The position numbers were made by a program, and so were the translations under genes. Below the pieces are notes generated by a model. That model was not told where the DNA came from. It saw nothing but the letters and a program-made list of their open reading frames with translations, and ran no database searches. 38,956 nt of DNA from Sandaracinaceae bacterium (lineage in GTDB: Bacteria > Myxococcota_A > Polyangia > Polyangiales > Sandaracinaceae): contig SHBB01000008.1 of the NCBI GenBank assembly GCA_004213565.1, forward strand, positions 1-38,956. The letters are read 5' to 3'. Numbering within the stretch: the first letter of the stretch is position 1; every line of letters begins with the position of its first letter. Shown in pieces: positions 26,312 to 33,838 of the stretch.

Positions 26312-26327
26312 AGGGAGGAACCCAAGA

Positions 26328-28112
26328 ATGTCCGCTGCCGCTCAGGTCGCGCGAGGCGCCGTCGTGCGCCCCACACGCGACTCCTCTGTCCAGGCCGTCG
26401 CTCCGCGCACGGCGTCTGCTTCTCATGCCATCGTCGAGGCGCTCGTCGCGCGAGGCGTCGACTCCTTCTTCGGCGTCCCGGGCGGTCCGGTCTCGCCGAT
26501 CTGCAAGGCCGTGCTCGACACCGCCGGCGCGCGCTTCATCGAGTCGCGTCACGAGACGTCGGCCGCCTTCGCCGCCGCGAGCTTCCACCGGGCGACCGGA
26601 CGCGTGCCCGCCATCGTCGTCACCGCGGGGCCGGGCGCGACCAACGCCGTGACCGGGATCGCCAACGCGCACCTCGGTCGCACGCCGATGATCGTCATCA
26701 CGGGCGACGTCGCGTGGGCCTCGAGCGGCCGGCTGCTGCTCCAGGACACGGGCCCGGAGGGGCTGCACATGGAGCGCATGGTGGGTCACCTCTGTCGCGC
26801 CGCGGTGCGCGTCGCCAGCCCTCGGAGCGCGGCGACGCAGGTGCTCGCGGCGCTCGACGCGGCGACCGGGCCCATCCCCGGACCGGCCCTCTGCGTGATC
26901 CCGATGGACCGCGGGCGGGGCGAGATCGAGGCGCAGCCCGCGGTGGTGCGTGCGACGCGGCAGACGACCGACGAGGTCCCGCTCCCCGCCGTGCACCAGA
27001 CCGCGAAGTGGCTGGCCGAGGCCGAGCGCCCCCTCCTCGTGCTCGGCGCCGCGTGCCGTGGCCACGAGGCGAGCGTGCGCCGGCTGGTGGACGCGCTGGG
27101 CGTGCCCTTCGTGACCACGCCGCAGGCGAAGGGCGTGGTGCCCGAGACGCACCCGCGCTCGCTCCGCCACGGCGGCATGGCCGCGAGCCTCTGGGCCCGC
27201 GCCTACACCTCGGGCGGCGTGGACGCGACGCTCGTGCTCGGCACCGATCTCGACGACGTCTCGGTGGGGCCGACCCCGTACGTGCGAGAGGGCGGGAGGC
27301 TGGTGCACGTCGACCTCGACGCGTCGGTGTTCCACCGCAACGTGCCTGCCGATCTCCCGGTGGCCGCGGATCTCGGCGCCTTCGCGCGCGCCCTGACGAA
27401 GCACGCGACGGCGCAGGGGCTGCTCAACCCGCGCGGCCGCGCGCTCGCCAAGGCGGCCCGGAGCGGCTCGCCTTTCGACGCGGAGGACGCGGCGGACGAC
27501 ACGCGCTCACCCATCGCGCCGCAGCGCGCGGTGCTCGATCTCGAGGCGGCGGCGGGCGAGGACGCGCGCTTCATCACCGACATCGGTGGACACATGCTCT
27601 ACGCGCTGCACTACCTGACGGCGAAGCGCCCCGACCGGTTCAACATCCACCTCCGGCTCGGGAGCATGGGCTCCGGGATCGCCGGCGCCATCGGCCTGGG
27701 ACTCGCGGATCCGAAGCGGCGGGTGGTCTGCATCTGCGGCGACGGCGGCATGCAGATGAACGGCATGGAGCTGCTCGTGGCCGCGGACCTCGGCCTCCCG
27801 GTCGTGTACGCGGTGTTCAACGACGCCCGCTACAACATGGTCCACCACGGCATGAAGCAGCTCTACGGCGCGGGGGGAACCGAGTGGGACACCCGCTGGG
27901 TGGACTTCGCCGCGTGGGCGCGCTCGATGGGTGTGCCCGGGATCCGCGTGCACGCGCCCGGACAGATCGACGCCGCGACGCTCGATCGCTTGCAGGCGAG
28001 CGGGCCCGGACCGGTCGTGCTCGACATCCGCATCGACCGCGAGATGCAGATCCGCGGCGCGGGCCGAGACGAGGCGCTCCAGCGCATGTCGCTCGACGGA
28101 GACGCGTCGTGA
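26328..28112 (+). CDS. Thiamine-diphosphate-dependent enzyme (acetolactate-synthase-like)
   Basis: 594 residues in the three-domain order of ThDP decarboxylases/carboligases. The Pyr domain has FFGVPGGPVSP and the activating glutamate Glu-76 in SRHETSAAF. The central domain ends LVHVDLDASVFHRNVPADLP. The PP domain has the cofactor motif GDGGMQMNG (471-479) with Asn-498 closing it. The ALS segment MVRQWQ is replaced by MVHHGMKQLYG near residue 504, and no regulatory IlvN subunit follows. A branched-chain biosynthetic role is therefore unlikely; it may use another 2-oxoacid donor. GGGAGGA lies 8 bases before this ATG. The KAS III-like gene overlaps its stop (GTGA). Confidence 0.88.
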   Translation: MSAAAQVARGAVVRPTRDSSVQAVAPRTASASHAIVEALVARGVDSFFGVPGGPVSPICKAVLDTAGARFIESRHETSAAFAAASFHRATGRVPAIVVTAGPGATNAVTGIANAHLGRTPMIVITGDVAWASSGRLLLQDTGPEGLHMERMVGHLCRAAVRVASPRSAATQVLAALDAATGPIPGPALCVIPMDRGRGEIEAQPAVVRATRQTTDEVPLPAVHQTAKWLAEAERPLLVLGAACRGHEASVRRLVDALGVPFVTTPQAKGVVPETHPRSLRHGGMAASLWARAYTSGGVDATLVLGTDLDDVSVGPTPYVREGGRLVHVDLDASVFHRNVPADLPVAADLGAFARALTKHATAQGLLNPRGRALAKAARSGSPFDAEDAADDTRSPIAPQRAVLDLEAAAGEDARFITDIGGHMLYALHYLTAKRPDRFNIHLRLGSMGSGIAGAIGLGLADPKRRVVCICGDGGMQMNGMELLVAADLGLPVVYAVFNDARYNMVHHGMKQLYGAGGTEWDTRWVDFAAWARSMGVPGIRVHAPGQIDAATLDRLQASGPGPVVLDIRIDREMQIRGAGRDEALQRMSLDGDAS

Positions 28113-29164
28113 GGGCGGCCATCGCGGGGCTCGGCATGTGGCTCCCGGAGACGGTGCGCGAGAACGACGCGTGGCCCGACGCGCTGCTCGAGGCGGCGAA
28201 GAGGGGTGACCGCACGCTGGTCGATGTGCCGCGCGCCACCGACTGGGTGGACGCGATCACCCAGCGGCACCTGGCGCGCGACGCGGGCGATCCGTTCGTG
28301 GGGGCGAGGCGGCGTCACGTGGCCACGGACGAGGCCGCCTGGGACGCCGAGGCGCGCGCGGGGCGGGCCGCGCTCGAGGACGCGTCGCTCGAGGCCGACC
28401 AGCTCGACGCCGTGCTCTCGTGGTCGATCGTGACCGATCGGCCGTTGCTCGCGACGGCCACCAAGGTGGCCCACGCGCTCGGCGCGACGCGGGCGTGGGG
28501 CGCGGGGCTCGACGCGGGCTGCGCGAGCGCGATCACGGGGCTCGACGTGGCGGCCGGGCTCATCGAGTCGGGCCGGGCGCGGCACGTGCTGCTCACCCAG
28601 TCGCACCTGATCACGCGCGCCTTCCCGATGAGCCACCCGGCCGCGCCCGGGGTCGGGGACTGCGCCACGGCGATGGTCGTCTCGGCGTCCGAGCGGCCCG
28701 GCGTGCTGACCTGCTTCGCGGCCTCGCACGGCGCGCACTGGGACGCCGTCACCTGGGTGCGGGGCCGCGACGACGAGAGCGATCCGCCCTGGTGGAAGGC
28801 GGGCGGGGACTATGGTCCGGGCAGCCGCGCGCCCGAGGGGGCGAAGGGGCTGATGCAGAACACCGTGCGCTTCGGCGTGGAGACCTGCGCCGCCGCTCTC
28901 GAGCGCGCGCACCTCGACGCGGGCGAGATCTCGGCCCTGGCGTCGGTGCAGCCGCGAGGCTGGATCCCGGAGGCGATCGCGGAGGGCCTCGGGGTCGCGC
29001 ACGCGCCCACGACCTTCACGCGCCTGGCGCACGTCGGAGGGTGTGGCGTGGTGGCGAACCTGATCGAGGCGCGCCGCCACGGCCACGCGGCGCCGGATCG
29101 CAACGTGCTGCTGTACGCGCAAGGCGCCGGGTTCACGCGCGCGGCGGCGATCGTCCGGTTCTGA
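28109..29164 (+). CDS. KAS III (FabH)-like thiolase-fold protein with incomplete catalytic triad
   Basis: 351 residues of thiolase fold, starting at a GTG that overlaps the ThDP enzyme stop by 4 bases, so translation is probably coupled. The nucleophile is Cys-138 in AGLDAGCASAITGLDVA. In FabH the next catalytic residues are His in PHQAN and Asn in GNTSAAS. Here the aligned segments read SVQPRGWI (Val at the His position, about 280) and HVGGCGVV (Gly at the Asn position, about 310). Loss of His and Asn is seen in KAS III-like acyltransferases that do not decarboxylate. The protein may thus transfer an acyl group, perhaps onto the neighbouring enzyme's product. Confidence 0.85.
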   Translation: MRAAIAGLGMWLPETVRENDAWPDALLEAAKRGDRTLVDVPRATDWVDAITQRHLARDAGDPFVGARRRHVATDEAAWDAEARAGRAALEDASLEADQLDAVLSWSIVTDRPLLATATKVAHALGATRAWGAGLDAGCASAITGLDVAAGLIESGRARHVLLTQSHLITRAFPMSHPAAPGVGDCATAMVVSASERPGVLTCFAASHGAHWDAVTWVRGRDDESDPPWWKAGGDYGPGSRAPEGAKGLMQNTVRFGVETCAAALERAHLDAGEISALASVQPRGWIPEAIAEGLGVAHAPTTFTRLAHVGGCGVVANLIEARRHGHAAPDRNVLLYAQGAGFTRAAAIVRF

Positions 29165-29269
29165 GCTACGCTCTGCCGCATCGACGCCCTCATCCTCAGC
29201 TTCGATCCAGCCCTCGCGGAGGCCATCAGGCAGGTCCTGGACTCCCGCTTCCGCGACGGCGGCGCGCTC

Positions 29270-30733
29270 GTGGTCGAAGTGGCCACCGGCGACCTCGCCG
29301 AGCAGGTGCGCTCCGTGCGCGAGCGGCGTGGCCCGTTGCCCCTGGGCGTGGCGGCGCCCACCGAAGCGGCGGCCCTCGACGCCCTCCGCGCCGGGGCCGA
29401 CGAGGCGGCGGTGATCGACGCGTCCCCGGTGCGCGTGCACGCGTTCGTCGACCGCGTGATCCTGCGCGCCACGCTGCGCCGGGAGCAAGAGCGGACGAGC
29501 GCCGCGGTCTCTCACGCCGAGAAGCTCACCGCGCTCGGTACGCTCGTCGCGGGCATCGCGCACGAGATCAACAACCCGCTGACCGCCATCTCCCTGACCT
29601 TGGCCAGCATCGAAGCGCAGGTGCGCCCGCTCACCCAGCTCGCGGAGGAGGCCGAGCAGCTCGCTTCGCTGGAGCGGCCGCTGCAGCCAGAGGAGCTGCG
29701 CGCGCTGGTGGCGCAGCTCGGGAACGACCCGCGCCTCACCCACGAGCTGGCCGGGGCGTTCGCGGAGACGCAGAGCCTCTTCGACATGGCGACGAACGTC
29801 GTGCGCGACCTGCGCGTCTTCGCCCGCACGGACGAGGGCGAGCCGGCCGTACCGGTCGACGTGCGAGACCTGGTCGACAACGTCTCACGCCTCGTCCGCC
29901 GCGAGATCCAGCAGCACGCGGTGTTCGAGCGAGACCTCCCCATGGAGCTGCCGAAGCTCCTCGCGCCGCGCTCGCGTCTCGCCCAGGTCCTGACCAACGT
30001 GCTCGTCAACGCGCTGCACGCGGTCCGCGAGGTCGAGCGGGACTCGCACCGGGTGCGCATCAGCGTGCGCGCGGACGACGAGGCGGTCGCGATCGCGGTG
30101 AGCGACACGGGGCCCGGGATCTCGCCCGAGCACGTCGAGCGCATCTTCGACCCGTTCTTCACGACGAAGCGGCAGAGCCTCGGCACCGGGCTCGGTCTGT
30201 CGATCTCACGCAGCATCATGCGGAGCCTCGGCGGAGACCTGCTCGTCGAGTCGATCCACGGACAGGGGGCGGAGTTCGTCTTGTTGCTCCCGCTCCCCGA
30301 GCCCGACGCGCTCGCGCGCTCGAGCCGCGTGATCGGGCTCCCCCGGACGTCGCGGCCGCCGGGCCGGAGGACCATCCTCGTCGTGGACGACGACGAGCGC
30401 ATGCTGCGGGCGTACGCGCGCGCGCTCGGCAACGAGCACGACGTCGTGAGCGCGGTGGACGGCGAGGAGGCGATCGCGCTGCTCGAGAGCGGGACGGAGG
30501 CCGACGTCGTGATCAGCGAGGTCTCGATGCCCGGCATGGACGGCGAGGCGCTGCACCAGTGGCTGGAGCGCGAGCGGCCGTCGCTCGCGAGGGCGTGCCT
30601 CTTCGTGACGTCGCTCGAGGCGTCGGACCCGAGCCGCCGACGGCTCGACGCGCGCGGCGCGAGCGTCATCGAGAAGCCGGTCGACCGCCCCGCGCTCGTC
30701 GCGTGGGTGTCCAAGTCCGCCGCGAGCTCCTGA
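29270..30733 (+). CDS. Hybrid sensor histidine kinase with pseudo-receiver N-terminus and atypical C-terminal receiver
   Basis: A soluble kinase without membrane spans. The N-terminus looks like a degenerate receiver fold. HisKA has GIAHEINNPL, with His-98 from the GTG at 29270. HATPase shows QVLTNVLVNALHA, SDTGPGIS, FDPFFTTK and GTGLGLSIS. A C-terminal receiver (about 370-487) keeps VVDDDE, the FVTS Thr and EKPVD Lys, but reads ISEVSMPGMDG, placing Glu-417 where the phospho-accepting Asp belongs. The true start is unclear: the same frame is open from the KAS III stop and reads RIDALILSFDPALAEAIRQV before 29270, with no ATG, GTG or TTG. It follows the KAS III-like gene closely. Confidence 0.88.
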   Translation: MVEVATGDLAEQVRSVRERRGPLPLGVAAPTEAAALDALRAGADEAAVIDASPVRVHAFVDRVILRATLRREQERTSAAVSHAEKLTALGTLVAGIAHEINNPLTAISLTLASIEAQVRPLTQLAEEAEQLASLERPLQPEELRALVAQLGNDPRLTHELAGAFAETQSLFDMATNVVRDLRVFARTDEGEPAVPVDVRDLVDNVSRLVRREIQQHAVFERDLPMELPKLLAPRSRLAQVLTNVLVNALHAVREVERDSHRVRISVRADDEAVAIAVSDTGPGISPEHVERIFDPFFTTKRQSLGTGLGLSISRSIMRSLGGDLLVESIHGQGAEFVLLLPLPEPDALARSSRVIGLPRTSRPPGRRTILVVDDDERMLRAYARALGNEHDVVSAVDGEEAIALLESGTEADVVISEVSMPGMDGEALHQWLERERPSLARACLFVTSLEASDPSRRRLDARGASVIEKPVDRPALVAWVSKSAASS

Positions 30734-30883
30734 CCTCCCGCGGGTCGCCGGCTGTTCTCCGTTCGGCTGCGGGAGCTGGCTTCTCCAGTCGCCACCGGCA
30801 GGCGCAGGCGCCGCTCCAGCGGGGTGATCCCTGCAGGATCGGGCGTCGAACGGGCGGCACGCGCGTTGCTGAGCCGGGTGATC

Positions 30884-32083
30884 ATGCGCCACCTGATCCC
30901 CGTGCTCCTCGTCCTCGCCGGCTGCGCCGCGCCCACCGACCTCGAGGGCGACCTCGACGGAGTCGGCGGCAAGGCGGACGGCGCCTCTCTCGCGCTCGAG
31001 GGGACCCGCGAGGGCTACGGCGTGCTCCGCCTCTTGAACGACGGCGAGGGGAGCGACTTCGTCTTCCTGGACGACGTGGTCGCGCTCGATCGCCGCGCGG
31101 CGACCAACCTGGTGGCGCACCGCGACGGAGCGGACGGCGTCTTCGGGACCGCGGACGACGATCTCTTCGACACCATCGAGGAGGTCGACGCGGTCTCCTG
31201 GGTCGGCCCCTCCGCCCTCGAGACGCTCAGCGAGTTCGCGCGCCTGAACGACTACCTCCCCGGCGACGACGAGCGGCTCGGCCGCTTCGACGACGTGGAC
31301 TTCACCTACGCCGAGGCCGAGCGCGTGCTCGACTTCGTGAACGTGGCGAGCGAGGACGAGCTCCGCGGGGCGAGCGTCCCGTCGCGCGCCGTCACCTCGA
31401 TCATCGAGGCGCGCCCCGTCGCGACCATCGCCGTGCTCGCGGACCTCTACTGGGTGGGCACGCGCACCCTGGAGCACCTGCTCGCCGCCGTCGCGCAGCC
31501 GGCCGGAGGCGAGGTCTGCATGTCGAACGACGAGTGCGGCGCGGGCCTCCGCTGCGTCGGTCGCCCCTGGGGCCACGACTACGGCAAGTGCCGCGACGTC
31601 TCGCACCGCGAGGGCTTTCAGGACGTCTGCGCGGTGGACGCCGACTGCGGCGACGGCCTCATCTGCATCGCCCAGACGGTCTACGGCGACGGCTACTGCG
31701 CGCACGACTGGATGCGCGACTCCTTCACGGTCGGCGGCGTCGGCTCCATCCCGGCCGTGGCGATGACCGAGCCGACCGCGCACCCCGTGCTCGTCTTCGG
31801 ACAGGCGACGGTGCCGGAGGACGTCATCGTCGACGTCGACATCACCCACAGCGACCCGTCGAGCCTCTGGATCGGCCTCCAGCCGCCCACCGGCCAGGAG
31901 CCCGTGACCCTCTGGGACGGCGCGACCATGACCGGCCCCCTCCCCGCGCGTTTCATCGACCGCGCCGTCTACCGCGACGACTCGGTCAACGGCGAGTGGG
32001 CGCTCCTCGTCCAGAACGTCGCCGGCCGCGGCGAGGGCGAGCTCCGCGGCTTCACGCTGACCGTCACGTCGCGGTGGGATTGA
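30884..32083 (+). CDS. Lipoprotein with helix-hairpin-helix-like, Cys-rich and P-domain-like regions
   Basis: The start at MRHLIPVLLVLAGC gives a lipobox (Cys-14); an upstream in-frame ATG would add 20 residues before the leader and is rejected. Residues about 75-230 hold two helical hairpins of ComEA-like kind (IEEVDAVSWVGPSALETLSE; LADLYWVGTRTLEHLLAAVA). Two short Cys repeats follow (CMSNDECGAGLRCVG, CAVDADCGDGLICIA). The last 130 residues match a proprotein-convertase P domain (VDVDITHSDPSSLWIGLQPP...NGEWALLVQNVAGRGEGELR). The mix suggests a surface-displayed binding protein. No protease domain is attached. Confidence 0.8.
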   Translation: MRHLIPVLLVLAGCAAPTDLEGDLDGVGGKADGASLALEGTREGYGVLRLLNDGEGSDFVFLDDVVALDRRAATNLVAHRDGADGVFGTADDDLFDTIEEVDAVSWVGPSALETLSEFARLNDYLPGDDERLGRFDDVDFTYAEAERVLDFVNVASEDELRGASVPSRAVTSIIEARPVATIAVLADLYWVGTRTLEHLLAAVAQPAGGEVCMSNDECGAGLRCVGRPWGHDYGKCRDVSHREGFQDVCAVDADCGDGLICIAQTVYGDGYCAHDWMRDSFTVGGVGSIPAVAMTEPTAHPVLVFGQATVPEDVIVDVDITHSDPSSLWIGLQPPTGQEPVTLWDGATMTGPLPARFIDRAVYRDDSVNGEWALLVQNVAGRGEGELRGFTLTVTSRWD

Positions 32084-32087
32084 GAGG

Positions 32088-32480
32088 ATGGCGTCCAGCT
32101 ACCGCGCCGCAGCGGCACCCCGGTGCGAGGCCTGCGGAGCCATCGGCGTCGAAGGCCTCCAGCTCAGCGACCTGGGCCACCAGCTCTGCGGACCCTGCGC
32201 GGACATCGCTACGATCGCCACCGCGGAGCGACGCGCCTCCGCCGCCGTCCCGGGCGGTCGGCTCGCGCCGGTCCTGGCGATGGCGCTGGGAGCGGCCTCC
32301 GCCACACTCATCGCCGCGGTCGCACTGATCGCCGGCCTGCGTGCGGCAGCGGCGACGACCGGCGTCCTGCTGTTGCTGTCGCTCGGGGCGTCATCGCGCT
32401 CGGCCTCGCGAGCCGGGGCCCGACTGACGGATCGCTGGTTCGCCGTTCTGAATCGAGGGGACGCTAGGTTGACTTGTTGA
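32088..32480 (+). CDS. Small zinc-ribbon membrane protein
   Basis: 130 residues beginning 4 bases after the preceding stop, with GAGAGG overlapping it. Residues 12-38 form a CxxC...CxxC zinc-ribbon-like knuckle (CEACG, CGPCAD). Two hydrophobic helices follow (APVLAMALGAASATLIAAVA; TTGVLLLLSLGASS). The C-terminal eight codons lie inside the GGGGACG hairpin element, so the original end may have been changed by it. Function is unknown. High third-position GC supports real coding. It is probably co-transcribed with the upstream lipoprotein. Confidence 0.6.
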   Translation: MASSYRAAAAPRCEACGAIGVEGLQLSDLGHQLCGPCADIATIATAERRASAAVPGGRLAPVLAMALGAASATLIAAVALIAGLRAAAATTGVLLLLSLGASSRSASRAGARLTDRWFAVLNRGDARLTC

Positions 32481-32514
32481 CTTGTTTGTTAGCAGGTCGA
32501 TTTGGCGCTGCCCC
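32457..32514. repeat. Second GGGGACG...CCCC hairpin element, wobble-rich
   Basis: GGGGACGCTAGG at 32457 can pair with sequence ending CTGCCCC at 32514 over about 22 pairs, with two single-base bulges (32508, 32510) and a 12-base loop (32479-32490). All non-Watson-Crick positions are G-T, that is G-U in RNA. It has the same ends as the element at 15949 and a lower GC content than its surroundings. The stop of the zinc-ribbon gene falls inside it. Confidence 0.55.
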
Positions 32515-32540
32515 TACGAACCCGCGTGACTGACAACGCT

Positions 32541-32574
32541 ACGAGGTCCGCGACGGGATCGTCGCGGGCCTCGT
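32541..32574. terminator. 15-bp GC-rich hairpin between convergent genes
   Basis: ACGAGGTCCGCGACG (32541-32555) pairs with 32560-32574 around GGAT, with a single T-G wobble. It sits between the zinc-ribbon gene and the LuxR-type gene and is a candidate bidirectional terminator without a T-tract. Confidence 0.55.
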
Positions 32575-32641
32575 CGCCTCGCAAGCTGCCGACCGATCAC
32601 CCGCGCGGCGGCACCGGGCGATCGGGCTCGGCGCGCGACGC

Positions 32642-33661
32642 TCAGTCGACCAGCTCACCGAGCTCGTGGCGGCTCCGCACGTCCAGGCGCGCGAAGACCG
32701 TGCGCAGGTGGTGGCGTACGGTCTCCGGACCGATGTCCAGGCGCGCAGCGATGGCGGGCAACGTCAGGCCGCGGACGACCATTCGCGCGATCACCCGCTG
32801 GCGGTCCGAGATCAGCTCCTCGGCCGGCGTCCGCGGAGCGCTCGAGCCGAGCGGCGGGACGGCGTGGCGGTAGAAGAGGATGACCACGCGGCGGGCCTCC
32901 TCGCCGCAGCTCGGGAGATGAGCGACCTCCACGGTGAGCCCGCCGAGCAGGCGCTGGCGCCGCTGGCCGTTGCACGAGAAGCGCGCGACGACGCGGCGCA
33001 GCGCCCGCTCGACGCGCGTCCAGCCGCGCGGGCTCAGCGCTCCGACCTCGCTCTCGAAGGCGACGCGCGCCCTGCGGTTCCAGTGGACCACGCCGTCGGG
33101 GTACGTCACCTCGACCGAGCCGAGCGAGCGCGACGCGTCGCCCTCGTCGGAGAGCAACATCGAGTCGAGGGCGGAGCGTGTCTGCAGCGCGCCCGCCCAC
33201 AAGGGATACAGGGACTCCAGCTCGGCGAGGTCCTCCGCGTCGAAGCGTCCGCGCACGCGATCACGGTAGAGCGCGCAGGGCAGGACGCCTCCGTCCGGGC
33301 CGTCGAAGCGGGCGATCGCGACGTCGGCGAACTCCTCGCGCACGAAGGCACGGTACGTCTCGCTCTCGGCGTGCTGGGCCTGAAGCGCCGCCAGGTACCA
33401 CGTGCCCGCCGGCGAGGACTCGAGGAAGGCGCTGCAGGGGTCGTCACGACCGACTTCGGGGTAGACGTCGACCCAGCGTGAGAGGTCGCCGCCGATCAGG
33501 TGGTTCCCCGCCCAGTGGTAGTCCCGGGTGAAGCCCAGCCCCACGAGGTCGAACACCCGGCGGGTGAGGTCGACCATCTCCTCCGCGTCCCCATCGTCGA
33601 CGATCCCACGAATGAGCAGGGCCCGGAGCGTGCGCAGCTCCACGTCGTTCCTGATCGCCAC
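32642..33661 (-). CDS. LuxR-type HTH transcriptional regulator
   Basis: 339 residues, GTG start with GGAAGGGGG upstream. The C-terminal 65 residues form a LuxR/NarL helix-turn-helix: ISDRQRVIARMVVRGLTLPA, IAARLDIGPETVRHHLRTVF, with the RLDVRSRHELGELV tail. The N-terminal 270 residues form a sensor part of unknown class, with aromatic-rich segments (FTRDYHWAGNHLIGGDLSRW). It does not look like a receiver, nor clearly like an acyl-homoserine-lactone domain. It is divergent from a lipoprotein pair, with repeated GGGGATG half-sites between them, so it may control that pair and itself. Confidence 0.87.
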   Translation of the reverse strand: MAIRNDVELRTLRALLIRGIVDDGDAEEMVDLTRRVFDLVGLGFTRDYHWAGNHLIGGDLSRWVDVYPEVGRDDPCSAFLESSPAGTWYLAALQAQHAESETYRAFVREEFADVAIARFDGPDGGVLPCALYRDRVRGRFDAEDLAELESLYPLWAGALQTRSALDSMLLSDEGDASRSLGSVEVTYPDGVVHWNRRARVAFESEVGALSPRGWTRVERALRRVVARFSCNGQRRQRLLGGLTVEVAHLPSCGEEARRVVILFYRHAVPPLGSSAPRTPAEELISDRQRVIARMVVRGLTLPAIAARLDIGPETVRHHLRTVFARLDVRSRHELGELVD

Positions 33662-33703
33662 GGCACCCCCTTCCCGGGATCAATCTACCACGGCGCCCAC
33701 GGC

Positions 33704-33748
33704 GGGGATGACACCGGCCATGGTCATTCATCCCCAGAAGCGGGGATG
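33704..33748. promoter_or_regulatory. Three alternating GGGGATG/CATCCCC half-sites in a divergent promoter
   Basis: GGGGATGA (33704-33711), TCATCCCC (33728-33735) and GGGGATG (33742-33748) make two overlapping dyads between the LuxR-type gene and the lipoprotein operon. They are candidate binding sites for that regulator. Confidence 0.4.
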
Positions 33749-33838
33749 GTTCGGTCCGGATCCGGTCGATAGCGTCCTCGACTGGGCGATCGCCACACGC
33801 ACCTCGAGTGGCTGTGGCGCGTCCGGGAGGGGATCGAC

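Noticed and set aside
26220-26327. TPP riboswitch before the ThDP enzyme
   Set aside because: The conserved THI-box segments (such as CUGAGA) are absent; only generic hairpins are seen.
28420-32328. A 1302-codon open frame on the plus strand
   Set aside because: It overlaps the KAS III, kinase and lipoprotein genes in another frame and reads as Arg/Ala/Gly low complexity.
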